Part shown: positions 9,012 to 16,674 of the stretch, piece by piece
Layout of the letters: each line of letters starts with the position of its first letter
How positions within the stretch are numbered: the first letter of the stretch is position 1
Assembly (NCBI GenBank): GCA_002394205.1
Contig: DGTC01000055.1
Location: forward strand, 1-64,000
Direction of reading: 5' to 3'
Source: Lachnospira sp. UBA4346
Lineage (GTDB): Bacteria > Bacillota > Clostridia > Lachnospirales > Lachnospiraceae
Length of the DNA stretch: 64,000 nucleotides
Position numbers and translations under genes: made by a program
Notes under the pieces: model-generated
Database searches by the model: none
Told to the model about the DNA's origin: nothing
What the model saw: the letters and a program-made list of their open reading frames with translations, nothing else

Positions 9012-9620
9012 TTATTGTTTCAATACTTCTACTCTTGTAATCTTATTCTGATTCATACTTGCTATACATAACGAAAACTGGTCAAATTCTACACATGCTC
9101 CTACACTCACAGAGTGATCTTCTTCCTGTAGTTTCTGTGCAATAACATCACGTAATAACATCGTTTCTTCTGCCGGGATATGAATCTTTGCCAAACGGTT
9201 CGCAAGTTTTACACTCTGACTTCCCCGCAGCGTAATTTTATCCACATCATCATGTGGCAAAAACAGGTATTTTCTTGTTGCAAACAATGCGACGATACAC
9301 AAAACACCTACAAGCGTATCAACAATTGCAGAATGAGATACCACCACTTGTCTTGCAATCGCAAATAACAATACCTCAACAACCGTGCCCGGTGTATGCT
9401 TGCATAACATCTTAATTAATTCTACACCTACTGCAAGATTCATCGCCTTTTCTAAATAGAATGAAAATACTTCTCCTTCAGAAAGCATCAAATCCATGTC
9501 AAAAATATCAAATGCCAGCCTGATTGATAAAAAAGCAATCACTACTGCAAGAATCATTGATATAAAAATCTCCAAATAATAGGAAATCCCATACATCTTT
9601 TCCATCAGATAATGCTTCAT
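9012..9620 (-). CDS. PsiE-like membrane protein
   Basis: 202 residues. The first about 125 residues hold four hydrophobic segments (IFISMILAVVIAFLSIRLAF; a segment near 55-65; VVEVLLFAIARQVVV; DTLVGVLCIVALF). The spacing and the motif VELIKMLCKHTPGTVVEVLL resemble the phosphate-starvation-inducible PsiE family. A soluble C-terminal domain (about 130-202) is basic then beta-like (VSVGACVEFDQFSLCIASM). GGAGGG lies six bases before the ATG. The function of PsiE proteins is not well defined, and the match is by motif only. Confidence 0.6.
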   Translation of the reverse strand: MKHYLMEKMYGISYYLEIFISMILAVVIAFLSIRLAFDIFDMDLMLSEGEVFSFYLEKAMNLAVGVELIKMLCKHTPGTVVEVLLFAIARQVVVSHSAIVDTLVGVLCIVALFATRKYLFLPHDDVDKITLRGSQSVKLANRLAKIHIPAEETMLLRDVIAQKLQEEDHSVSVGACVEFDQFSLCIASMNQNKITRVEVLKQ

Positions 9621-9714
9621 CTTATACCCTCCATTTTCAGCTGCTTACATAATAACTATCCGTAAACTTTTTGTCATACTATATTTGTATACTATACATC
9701 TTAAAATAATCAGC

Positions 9715-10785
9715 CTATCTTGTCAATTCTGCCATAAGTTCCTGTACCGAATATATCCTATTCATTCTTCCTACATTCTCACCACAAAATATTAATCCAT
9801 TTTCAACATCCCCCTGTACGGCTCGAACAAGTGCCTGTGTAATACAATATGGTACTTTTGCCGGATTACATTTTTCAAGGCATCCATAACATTTTGAAAT
9901 TTTCTCTCTATGCCGCGCTATCTTTTCTGTAAATGCATTTTTTAAAGCTCTTCCAGGCATCCCCACCGGACTGTCTATAATCTCAATATCCTCTGAATGT
10001 GCGTGAACATATGCCTCTTTATACGCCTGTGCAGCATCACATTCATATGTTGCCACAAAACGGCTCGCAATCTGTACCCCGTCTGCCCCCAAGGAAATCA
10101 TGCGTGCAATATCCTTTTTATCATAGATACCACCTGCAACAATTATCGGAATTTTCTTTGCAAAACGTCCCTCATACTGACGGACACACATTATAATTTT
10201 TTGAATTTCCTGTTCAAACCGCTCCGATGTCATTTGCTGTAATACTTCTTTGGAAAATCCCAAATGTCCCCCTGCTTTCGGTCCTTCAACAACCAAAAAA
10301 TCAGCTGTTGTATGATATTTTTTCTCCCACATACGAAAAATTAATTCTATTGCACGCTCTGAGGATACAATTGGTGCAATCGCCGGTAATTCAGACACTT
10401 TCTCCTTACATTCCTGAAGAATTCCAGGTAAATCTGTCGGAATACCTGCTCCACAAATAATAACATCTGCACCGGAATATACCGCCTGCCGTACATGTTC
10501 TTTGTAATCTTTTAAAGCACGCATAACATTCACACCGACCAAGCCTTTCCCACCTGAAATCTCCTTTGCCCGTCTGATATGTTTGTGAATTGCCTTCAAA
10601 TTACATTCCGACGGATTCTGTTCAAATTCCGGTTCATCATACCCAATCTGAGCTGTCGAAATCACGCCTATACCGCCCTCTTTTGCAACTGCTCCTGCAA
10701 GACTGCTTCTGCTAATTCCAACCCCCATACCACCTTGTATAATTGGTACCTGTGCCACCTTGTTCCCTATTCTTAATTCCTGCAT
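9715..10785 (-). CDS. Nitronate monooxygenase / FabK-like flavoprotein
   Basis: A 356-residue FMN-dependent TIM-barrel protein of the nitronate monooxygenase (2-nitropropane dioxygenase) and enoyl-ACP reductase II superfamily. Typical motifs are IIQGGMGVGIS near the N-terminus, VEGPKAGGHLGFS in the active-site region, and IIVAGGIYDKKDIARMISLG and DGVQIASRF for the phosphate-binding end. The C-terminus carries a cysteine cluster CYGCLEKCNPAKVPYC, which FabK proteins lack; this favours the clostridial nitronate-monooxygenase-like subgroup. A palindrome matching the FabT operator of fatty-acid genes overlaps its promoter, so a role linked to acyl metabolism is possible. The substrate is undetermined. 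Confidence 0.85.
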   Translation of the reverse strand: MQELRIGNKVAQVPIIQGGMGVGISRSSLAGAVAKEGGIGVISTAQIGYDEPEFEQNPSECNLKAIHKHIRRAKEISGGKGLVGVNVMRALKDYKEHVRQAVYSGADVIICGAGIPTDLPGILQECKEKVSELPAIAPIVSSERAIELIFRMWEKKYHTTADFLVVEGPKAGGHLGFSKEVLQQMTSERFEQEIQKIIMCVRQYEGRFAKKIPIIVAGGIYDKKDIARMISLGADGVQIASRFVATYECDAAQAYKEAYVHAHSEDIEIIDSPVGMPGRALKNAFTEKIARHREKISKCYGCLEKCNPAKVPYCITQALVRAVQGDVENGLIFCGENVGRMNRIYSVQELMAELTR

Positions 10786-10814
10786 TACACTTCGCCTTTC
10801 TCCCTAACCAACCT

Positions 10815-10843
10815 ATTATAAGATTAAATATTTTATTTAGTTT
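10815..10843 (-). promoter_or_regulatory. Promoter of the nitronate monooxygenase-like gene
   Basis: On the minus strand TATAAT (10820-10815) lies 17 bases downstream of a weak -35 (AAACTA, 10843-10838). The -35 is inside the palindrome at 10838-10856, a position typical for repression. Confidence 0.5.
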
Positions 10844-10856
10844 GATAATCAAACTA
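10838..10856. promoter_or_regulatory. FabT-like operator
   Basis: On the minus strand this reads TAGTTTGATTATCAAACTA, a 9-1-9 perfect palindrome. The published FabT (MarR-family) box of streptococcal fatty-acid genes is about AGTTTGATTATCAAATT, which differs at one base. It overlaps the -35 region of the downstream gene. Confidence 0.6.
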
Positions 10857-10983
10857 TTTATTTTAGTGTAATGCATCCTGTCTTCTGTGTCAAGATAATA
10901 TTGTATTATTTTCTATATTATATCGTTTTAAAAACTATATACCACAAAACAAATCATCAGTTGTATCTTATAACATAAAAAAC

Positions 10984-11059
10984 GATGTATAAAGTGATAT
11001 AATTACTTCTTACCGCACATTTATTGTCCAATAAAAATTAACTGCCATCTTTATACATC
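10984..11059. other. 11-bp inverted repeat in a gene-free stretch
   Basis: GATGTATAAAG (10984-10994) and CTTTATACATC (11049-11059) are perfect complements separated by 54 bases. They lie in the 371-base gap after DUF2325. It may be a weak terminator or an RNA structure. Nothing else is evident in this gap apart from the FabT-like box and promoter. Confidence 0.3.
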
Positions 11060-11156
11060 ATTTTCATTATAATATCTCTACAATCGTAAAATTGTAACGT
11101 TCCAATCTTATACAAAAGCTCAAATTAAAAGACTTGTACAAATAATAGGACCTATA

Positions 11157-11447
11157 TTAACAAGGCTGTACCTGCCACTGTTCTAAAATTGAATTCAACG
11201 CATTTCCACTGCTCGTATGACATCGTATGATTTCCGCTTTGCATTTTTCTGCTTCTGTTACCGCCGTACGAACCATTTTATGCGATACTGTATTTGTAAA
11301 CAGAATCATCAAATCCGGCGAGCCAATGTGACTGCTGAAATTCCCACTCATATGTGTAAACACTTTCACTTTACAATTATACGCTTTACAAATCTTCTTA
11401 TACTGACAGACCATTCTGTCATGTCCTCCAACAATTACAATACTCAT
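11157..11447 (-). CDS. DUF2325 protein, last gene of the iron cluster
   Basis: A 96-residue small protein of the DUF2325 family: MSIVIVGGHDRM at the start, then YKKICKAYNCKVKVFTHMSG, DLMILFTNTVSHKM and IIRCHTSSGNAL. The fold is Rossmann-like by pattern, with a conserved GGHDRM loop and a late Cys-His pair (RCHTSS). Such proteins are commonly found near ferrous-iron transport genes in clostridia, and here it is the distal member of the feo neighbourhood. The biochemical function is unknown. AGGGGA precedes the ATG. Confidence 0.75.
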   Translation of the reverse strand: MSIVIVGGHDRMVCQYKKICKAYNCKVKVFTHMSGNFSSHIGSPDLMILFTNTVSHKMVRTAVTEAEKCKAEIIRCHTSSGNALNSILEQWQVQPC

Positions 11448-11525
11448 ATCATTCCCCTTTTCTAATTTATCATTTCATTTGCATCTTATCCATTTATCCT
11501 ATTTTCCTAATGTGTTGTCTATTAT

Positions 11526-12134
11526 TTATGCCGTGATACACTTTGTTGAATACTTATGATAAATTTCACACATATCCATTCCCCGCTGCATCATTTCTAC
11601 AACCTGTCTCGTTACAATATCAAATTGTTCAAACAACGCAATCCGCTCCTCTTTGCAATCATAAACCTTCCAATATCCGGAATACAGGAAGTTCTGTCCT
11701 TCATTTTCAATAAAGCCTCTGACATCTTCTACCGGATACCCCAATAAAAGCCCTAATTCATGTGGAAAATCTCTGCGATGCTGCATATATTTTATATATC
11801 GTTCCTGAAACATCTCAAGAATAGCTTCCAATCTTACATCTGTATATCCTTCATCTTTTAAGAATTCCAGCACCGGCTCTGAACAGATATATGCCATCAA
11901 TGCATCTTTCTCATAAATCAGATATGTGCACTTTGTTCCATTACAAAATAACTTATATTGAAATAATGCGGTATCTTTTAAAATCTGATTCAATTCTTCT
12001 TCCTGCTCTTTTGCAATACATAGCAGATTCGACACTTTAATTCCCGCAAATACCGGTGCACATTGCAATGCCAATTGCGTATGTACACCATAAAAATCTA
12101 ACTGTTCAAAGATACAAAACACATCTCTGCTCAT
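11526..12134 (-). CDS. DUF3793 protein of the iron cluster
   Basis: About 202 residues. It shows the features of DUF3793: an N-terminal stretch FEQLDFYGVHTQLALQCAP, a central region ending in YLIYEKDALMAYI, and the diagnostic HELGLLLGYPVEDVRGFIEN followed by SGYWKVY. The frame continues upstream to a codon at 12158, but ATG at 12134 has AGGAGAGG four bases before it and is the better start. DUF3793 genes are often beside feo genes or flavodoxins in Lachnospiraceae. The function is unknown; an iron-linked role is inferred from position and from the shared operator at 12294-12309. Confidence 0.75.
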   Translation of the reverse strand: MSRDVFCIFEQLDFYGVHTQLALQCAPVFAGIKVSNLLCIAKEQEEELNQILKDTALFQYKLFCNGTKCTYLIYEKDALMAYICSEPVLEFLKDEGYTDVRLEAILEMFQERYIKYMQHRRDFPHELGLLLGYPVEDVRGFIENEGQNFLYSGYWKVYDCKEERIALFEQFDIVTRQVVEMMQRGMDMCEIYHKYSTKCITA

Positions 12135-12293
12135 TTTCCCTCTCCTGTCATACATCATTTCTAGTAATACTGCCGCTTCTTTTTATTAAACATCAACTGT
12201 AATTCTTATCAATAAGCGACGATACCATATTCTTATTATTTCCTATTGATTCATTTCTATTTATAATCGCACATATAAACAAGACTAATTTAA

Positions 12294-12309
12294 GTTAGAT
12301 ATAACTAAC
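12294..12309. promoter_or_regulatory. GTTAG-N6-CTAAC operator, copy 1 (DUF3793)
   Basis: GTTAG (12294-12298), six bases, CTAAC (12305-12309): a perfect 5-6-5 inverted repeat. It sits just upstream of a possible promoter (TTAGTC-17-TATAAA, minus strand) for the DUF3793 gene. It is one of four copies seen in the iron cluster. Confidence 0.6.
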
Positions 12310-12324
12310 CTTTGTTTTTTTAGA

Positions 12325-12360
12325 AACCTGCCATGGACTATTCCTTTCCATAGCAGGTCC
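12325..12360 (-). terminator. Hairpin after the Fur-family gene
   Basis: ACCTGCCATGGA and TTCCATAGCAGGT form a strong stem with one mismatch immediately beyond the stop at 12368. The U-tract is poor on the minus strand, so it may be a leaky terminator or an mRNA end-stabilising hairpin. Confidence 0.5.
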
Positions 12361-12367
12361 CACTATC

Positions 12368-12832
12368 TTATGAACATTCACACTGTCTTACAACAACACT
12401 TTTCAGATTCTGACCTTCCATAAATCCACATGTCTTTAATCCCTGTGCAATTACTTTGTGCCACATCTTTGCTGACAAATGATATTCTGTATTATCATCT
12501 AAACAAACCGTACATACATTATCTTTATCACAAGTCTGTCCGCATGATATTTTATACATATTCTTTCGATTAATTGCACCGATAGATTCCAATGTATTAA
12601 TCATACGATAAACTGTTGCTGTTCCAATATTTTTGTCTTGTTTTAAGGCTTTATAATAGATTTCTTTACAACAGGCACACTCTTCTTCTAAAATAATATC
12701 AAGCAGCATCAAACGTTGTCTCGTAATGCGGCAATGTCTTTCTTTGAGCATCTCAATAATCTGCTCTTTTTTCATCTCATTTGTCTGAAACTTCTGAGAT
12801 TCAATATTTATACTATTTTCTTCCAATTTCAT
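12368..12832 (-). CDS. Fur-family regulator with cysteine-rich, non-canonical metal sites
   Basis: 154 residues. The winged-helix half (about 22-95) is clearly Fur-like: HCRITRQRLMLLDIIL then IGTATVYRMINTLESIGAI. The dimerisation half is unusual. The canonical HHDH motif and following CxxC of Fur/PerR/Zur are missing. Instead there are Cys groups ECACC (near 51-54), SCGQTCDKDNVCTVC (near 97-111) and a terminal CEC. It may bind iron, a cluster or another thiophilic ligand; this is inference. It follows feoB and the 46-residue peptide, so it is probably co-regulated with iron uptake and is a candidate ligand of the repeated operator. The start has only a weak ribosome-binding site. Confidence 0.85.
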   Translation of the reverse strand: MKLEENSINIESQKFQTNEMKKEQIIEMLKERHCRITRQRLMLLDIILEEECACCKEIYYKALKQDKNIGTATVYRMINTLESIGAINRKNMYKISCGQTCDKDNVCTVCLDDNTEYHLSAKMWHKVIAQGLKTCGFMEGQNLKSVVVRQCECS

Positions 12833-12868
12833 GTCTAACCCCGTCTTTCCTGCAATTTTGCATTCTGA

Positions 12869-13009
12869 TTAATGGCAGTGTCCGCCACATTTACTGCAAT
12901 CCCCACCGCAGCTAATAATCGGCTTTCCCTGTTTTTTGTCTTTCACCATGCTGCGAATAACCAGTGCTACCACACCTGCTACAATCGCACCTACAAATAC
13001 TGTTCCCAT
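12869..13009 (-). CDS. FeoB-associated Cys-rich membrane peptide
   Basis: A 46-residue protein starting MGTVFVGAIVAGVVALVIRS, which forms one membrane segment, followed by a basic linker and a Cys/His tail CGGDCSKCGGHCH. This matches the FeoB-associated Cys-rich membrane protein family (PF12669 type). It lies about 100 bases after feoB and before the Fur homologue. The tail probably binds ferrous iron or a cluster near the FeoB channel, a suggestion from family context. I translated it by hand; start and stop are unambiguous. Confidence 0.9.
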   Translation of the reverse strand: MGTVFVGAIVAGVVALVIRSMVKDKKQGKPIISCGGDCSKCGGHCH

Positions 13010-13105
13010 TATAAACACCCTGCTTTCTAAACAAAGTTTCTAAGTATCTTTTACAAATGACATATACAGAGCATTTGCTGCATATGCCATTCGTAAATTT
13101 AATTT

Positions 13106-15484
13106 TTACGCCTTCTGAAGGTTCTTATCAATTGTCAGCGTTGTACTTTCCTTATAAGGTCTGAATAACATATAAGCGAATCCTGCAATAATAATAACTG
13201 CTACAACTGTTCCAAATCCAAATGTACCTTCAATAATCAATGAACCAATCTGGTATACACATAATGCAACTAAATAAGCAAATCCACACTGATATCCGAT
13301 TGCAAATGCAAACCACTTTCTATTGTTCATTTCTCTCTTAATTGCACCCATTGCTGCAAAACATGGAGCACAAAGTAAGTTAAATACAAGGAATGCATAC
13401 GCACCGATTGCTGTCATTTCAAGTGCAAGGTTATTCCAAATCTGGATACCATTTTCTGCAACTTCTCCAGCTCCGAATAATACACCAAATGTACCTACAA
13501 CCTGTTCCTTTGCAACAAGACCTGTAACAGTTGCCACTGCCATCTTCCAGTTGCCAAATCCTAATGGAGCAAAGATTGGTGCAATCACATTACCAATTGC
13601 TGCTAAGATACTTGAATCAATTTCTTCTGCTTCAAGCATTGTAAATGAACCATCTACAAAACCAAAGCTCATTAAGAACCATACTAAAATGGTTGCAAGA
13701 AGAATGATTGTACCTGCCTTCTTAATGAATGATGACGCTCTTTCCCACATTGTTCTTAAAATACTGCCAACTGTAGGCATATGATATGCCGGAAGTTCCA
13801 TAACGAATGGTGCCGGATCTCCTGCAAAAATCTTTGTCTTCTTTAAAATAATACCTGAACAGATAATGGCTGCAATACCCACAAAGTATGCACTTGGTGC
13901 AACCCACCATGCACCGTCAAACAACGCACCTGCGATTAATGCGATGATTGGTAACTTTGCACTACAAGGAATAAATGTTGTTGTCATAACTGTCATACGA
14001 CGATCTCTTTCATTTTCAATTGTACGAGATGCCATAACACCAGGAACACCACAACCACTACCAATTAACATAGGAATGAATGATTTTCCAGAAAGACCGA
14101 ACTTTCTAAACACTCTATCCATAATAAAGGCTACTCTTGCCATATAACCACATGCTTCTAAGAATGCAAGCAATGCAAATAATACAAGCATCTGAGGAAC
14201 AAAACCAAGTACTGCACCAACACCGGCTACAATACCGTCTAAGATAAGACCAGATAACCAATCTGCACAATTTACTGCTTCTAATCCACTCTCAACAAGT
14301 GCTGGAATACCCGGTACCCACATACCATAATCTGCCGGATCCGGTTCTCCTGCTTCTACGATTGCTTCAGCTTCTTTTGTTGCCTCTGCATTAATTGTTA
14401 CTGTTTCTAATACTTCACCTGCATCATCTAAAATGTCTACTGATGTTTCACCATCTTCTACTGCTGCAAGAATCTGGTCTGCTCTGCTGTAATCACCTGC
14501 AAGTTCATCATATTCTTCAGAACCGATGCCAAACATATGCCAGCCATCACCGAATAAATTATCATTTACCCAGTCTGTACCCCATGTACCGATTGTTGAA
14601 ATAGAAAGATAATATACAAGGAACATAATGACTGCAAAGATTGGAAGTGCTGCAAAACGGTTTGTTACAATTCTATCAATCTTATCTGAAATTGTAAGTT
14701 TGCCCTGAGACTTCTTTGTTATGCAATCTTTAATAATAGAAGAAATATATGTATATCTTTCATTTGTGATAATACTTTCTGTATCATCATCCATTCTGTC
14801 CTCTAATAATTTGATTTCTGCTGAAACATCCGGAACCTGCTTCATATTTCCTGCAATCTTGTCATCTTTTTCAAGTAATTTAATTGCGAAGAAACGCTTC
14901 TGTTCTGCCGGAATATCTGATAACTTCTCTTCTACAGATTCGATAACAGATTCAACATCTTTGTCAAATTTATGAACTGCCGGTGTAGCACTCTTATTCT
15001 GTGCAAGTTTCACAGCCTTTTCAGCAGCTTCCTTAATTCCTGTTCCCTTTAATGCTGAGATTTCTACAACTTCACATCCAAGTTTCTTTGCAAGTTTATC
15101 AATGTGAACCTTGTCTCCGTTCTTCTCTAAAATATCCATCATATTAACTGCCATGATTACCGGAATACCAAGTTCCATAATCTGTGTTGACAGATATAAG
15201 TTACGTTCAATATTTGTACCATCTACAATATTTAAAATCGCATCCGGTCTTTCGTTAATCAAATAATTTCTTGCAACGACTTCTTCCAATGTATATGGTG
15301 ATAATGAATAAATACCAGGTAAATCCATGATTGTTACATCTGAATGTCCTTTTAATTTACCTTCTTTCTTCTCAACCGTTACACCCGGCCAGTTACCTAC
15401 GAACTGGTTAGAGCCGGTCAATGCATTAAATAATGTTGTCTTACCGCAGTTTGGATTACCTGCAAGTGCAATTTTAATTGCCAT
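13106..15484 (-). CDS. feoB: Ferrous iron transport protein B
   Basis: 792 residues from ATG 15484 (AAGGAG eight bases upstream); an in-frame TTG six bases earlier is unlikely. The N-terminal GTPase domain shows G1 GNPNCGKTTLFN, G3 DLPGIYSLSPYT, G4 MAVNMMD and G5 SALKGTG. A helical regulatory domain (about 165-280) and the two Gate-containing membrane halves follow (VPQMLVLFALLAFLEACGYM, GSGCGVPGVMASRT). Between the first membrane helix and the first Gate there is an acidic extracytoplasmic-type insertion of about 80 residues (GDYSRADQILAAVEDGE and onward), longer than in E. coli FeoB. The gene has its own promoter inside the feoA-feoB gap and a terminator-like hairpin before it. Confidence 0.97.
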   Translation of the reverse strand: MAIKIALAGNPNCGKTTLFNALTGSNQFVGNWPGVTVEKKEGKLKGHSDVTIMDLPGIYSLSPYTLEEVVARNYLINERPDAILNIVDGTNIERNLYLSTQIMELGIPVIMAVNMMDILEKNGDKVHIDKLAKKLGCEVVEISALKGTGIKEAAEKAVKLAQNKSATPAVHKFDKDVESVIESVEEKLSDIPAEQKRFFAIKLLEKDDKIAGNMKQVPDVSAEIKLLEDRMDDDTESIITNERYTYISSIIKDCITKKSQGKLTISDKIDRIVTNRFAALPIFAVIMFLVYYLSISTIGTWGTDWVNDNLFGDGWHMFGIGSEEYDELAGDYSRADQILAAVEDGETSVDILDDAGEVLETVTINAEATKEAEAIVEAGEPDPADYGMWVPGIPALVESGLEAVNCADWLSGLILDGIVAGVGAVLGFVPQMLVLFALLAFLEACGYMARVAFIMDRVFRKFGLSGKSFIPMLIGSGCGVPGVMASRTIENERDRRMTVMTTTFIPCSAKLPIIALIAGALFDGAWWVAPSAYFVGIAAIICSGIILKKTKIFAGDPAPFVMELPAYHMPTVGSILRTMWERASSFIKKAGTIILLATILVWFLMSFGFVDGSFTMLEAEEIDSSILAAIGNVIAPIFAPLGFGNWKMAVATVTGLVAKEQVVGTFGVLFGAGEVAENGIQIWNNLALEMTAIGAYAFLVFNLLCAPCFAAMGAIKREMNNRKWFAFAIGYQCGFAYLVALCVYQIGSLIIEGTFGFGTVVAVIIIAGFAYMLFRPYKESTTLTIDKNLQKA

Positions 15485-15599
15485 TTCCAATCTCCTTCAT
15501 CTTTTCACTTTTATAAACAGCAAATAGATATATCCAACCATTATTTGTTATACCTATTTGTCATTTGTCTACACTATTTCAAATTCATCGAAACTTATT

Positions 15600-15628
15600 A
15601 TTGTAAGTTTTGGCTAACTTATATTCAA
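15600..15628 (-). promoter_or_regulatory. feoB promoter with operator copy 2 in the spacer
   Basis: On the minus strand TTGAAT (15628-15623), 17 bases, TACAAT (15605-15600). The inverted repeat GTAAG-N6-CTAAC on the plus strand (15603-15618) lies in the spacer and overlaps the -10. It differs at one base from the other operator copies in this cluster. Confidence 0.5.
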
Positions 15629-15635
15629 TAAAATA

Positions 15636-15651
15636 TGCCGGAATTCCGGCA
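15636..15651 (-). terminator. Palindromic terminator or attenuator between feoA and feoB
   Basis: TGCCGGAATTCCGGCA is a perfect 16-base palindrome. It lies 14 bases beyond the feoA stop and is followed in the minus direction by TATTTTATT. It would end or reduce transcription from the feoA promoter before the separate feoB promoter. Confidence 0.6.
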
Positions 15652-15664
15652 GTTTTCATTTCTT

Positions 15665-15886
15665 TTACTGAACTTCAATCATTTCTGCATCTGCTTTACG
15701 AAGTGACAATTCATATCCTCTGACTGTAACTTCAATCGGATCCCCTAATGGTGCAACCTTACGCACATAGACATCAACACCTTTTGTAATCCCCATATCC
15801 ATAATTCTGCGCTTTACCGGTCCTTCCCCTGTAAGCTTTACAACTTTCACTGTCTGGCCACAAGGTACTTCCTTTAATGTACTCAT
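15665..15886 (-). CDS. feoA: FeoA family protein (second copy in transcription order)
   Basis: 73 residues with an SH3-like FeoA fold: LKEVPCGQTVKVVKLTGEGP, KRRIMDMGITKGVDVYVRKV, APLGDPIEVTVRGYELSLRK and a terminal AEMIEVQ. It is the canonical small cytosolic partner of FeoB. It starts 28 bases after the stop of another FeoA-like gene, so both are in one transcript. Tandem FeoA proteins are common in clostridial feo operons, and it is not possible to say which one contacts FeoB. Confidence 0.93.
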   Translation of the reverse strand: MSTLKEVPCGQTVKVVKLTGEGPVKRRIMDMGITKGVDVYVRKVAPLGDPIEVTVRGYELSLRKADAEMIEVQ

Positions 15887-15914
15887 CTTCTCTAATCTCC
15901 CTTTCCTTCCAGTA

Positions 15915-16127
15915 TTATACCATTATTCTATTTGCCATATCTTTTCCGATGGCAACTCTGGAATCTTTTACGTTGACAATCATATTTCCACCCATCTCAG
16001 AGATTACTGTAACCTTACCGCCTACTACGAAGCCTAAGTTCTCTAAGAATCTTCTTGTTTCTTCTTTTCCTCCAACTTTGCAAATGGTATTTTCTGTTCC
16101 AATATCAACCATTGTTAACGGCATCAT
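15915..16127 (-). CDS. feoA: FeoA family protein (first gene of the feoA transcript)
   Basis: About 70 residues from ATG 16127, which has AAGGAGG six bases upstream; the open frame further upstream runs through the operator and is not coding. It shows MPLTMVDIGTENTICKVGG, TRRFLENLGFVVGGKVTVI and NMIVNVKDSRVAIGKDMANR, a FeoA SH3-like fold in which the usual RLxxMG region reads RFLENLG. It lies directly behind a promoter bearing both a canonical Fur box and a copy of the GTTAG-N6-CTAAC repeat, so it is probably strongly iron-repressed. Confidence 0.9.
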   Translation of the reverse strand: MMPLTMVDIGTENTICKVGGKEETRRFLENLGFVVGGKVTVISEMGGNMIVNVKDSRVAIGKDMANRIMV

Positions 16128-16153
16128 ACGTTCCTCCTTGTTGTTATCAAATA

Positions 16154-16168
16154 TGATAATCATTTTCA
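16154..16168. promoter_or_regulatory. Canonical Fur box at feoA
   Basis: TGATAATCATTTTCA matches the 7-1-7 Fur consensus TGATAATNATTATCA at all but one position. It begins about 12 bases downstream of the -10 element and would block transcription initiation when Fur-iron is bound. Confidence 0.7.
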
Positions 16169-16176
16169 ATACATCA

Positions 16177-16192
16177 GTTAGTATATACTAAT
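16177..16192. promoter_or_regulatory. GTTAG-N6-CTAAT operator, copy 3, on the feoA -10
   Basis: GTTAG (16177-16181), TATATA, CTAAT (16188-16192). The inner TTAGTATATACTAA is a perfect 14-base palindrome. It covers the -10 hexamer of the feoA promoter. Confidence 0.6.
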
Positions 16193-16208
16193 AAATGTTA
16201 GTTGTCAA
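16180..16208 (-). promoter_or_regulatory. feoA promoter
   Basis: On the minus strand TTGACA (16208-16203), 17 bases, TATACT (16185-16180): close to consensus. Two operators (Fur box and the 5-6-5 repeat) overlap its -10 and start region. Confidence 0.75.
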
Positions 16209-16261
16209 TATTTTTAAATAATTATTTTATATTTTTCTATGTACTTCCATGTATGCATATT

Positions 16262-16612
16262 TTAAAGTAATTCATATCCTGCTCTATGCACTGCATCTGA
16301 AATCTCTTCCCTGGTAAATGCGCGCTCTCCCTGTACTTCTAATGTCTTATCATTCATAGATACTTTTCCGACCAATCCTGACAATTCATTAATACTATTT
16401 TCCACACGTACTTTACAATTATCGCAATGCATCCCAGCGACTTCGTACTTCTGTGTCTGAGTAATAACACCTTTTAAGCGTTTCTTGAGCTTCTTTGGTG
16501 CATCTGCGCCGCCTCCACAGCAACCACCCTGACCGGCAAAATGCCGCAGCGATGATTTTAGTGAAATACACACAATAACAAGTAATACTACAATAATAAC
16601 TGCTGTTCCCAT
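16262..16612 (-). CDS. Membrane-anchored HMA-domain metal-binding protein
   Basis: About 116 residues from ATG 16612; an in-frame GTG at 16621 is too close to the ribosome-binding site. An N-terminal membrane helix (MGTAVIIVVLLVIVCISLKS) is followed by a Cys-rich linker (GGCCGGGADAP) and a basic stretch. A heavy-metal-associated domain (about 55-116) follows with the metal motif AGMHCDNCK and an ending HRAGYELL. The first part resembles FeoB-associated Cys-rich peptides and shares the start MGTAV/MGTVF with the 46-residue peptide, so it looks like that peptide fused to an HMA domain. It heads the iron cluster behind an operator copy. Confidence 0.85.
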   Translation of the reverse strand: MGTAVIIVVLLVIVCISLKSSLRHFAGQGGCCGGGADAPKKLKKRLKGVITQTQKYEVAGMHCDNCKVRVENSINELSGLVGKVSMNDKTLEVQGERAFTREEISDAVHRAGYELL

Positions 16613-16674
16613 AGCACTCACCCTTCCTATTTTATATTATGTAATGAAACTTTTATTCGTTTCATCTTATTTGA

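Noticed and set aside
13106..15490. TTG start at 15490 for feoB
   Set aside because: ATG at 15484 has the better ribosome-binding-site spacing and starts at the conserved AIKIALAGNP sequence.
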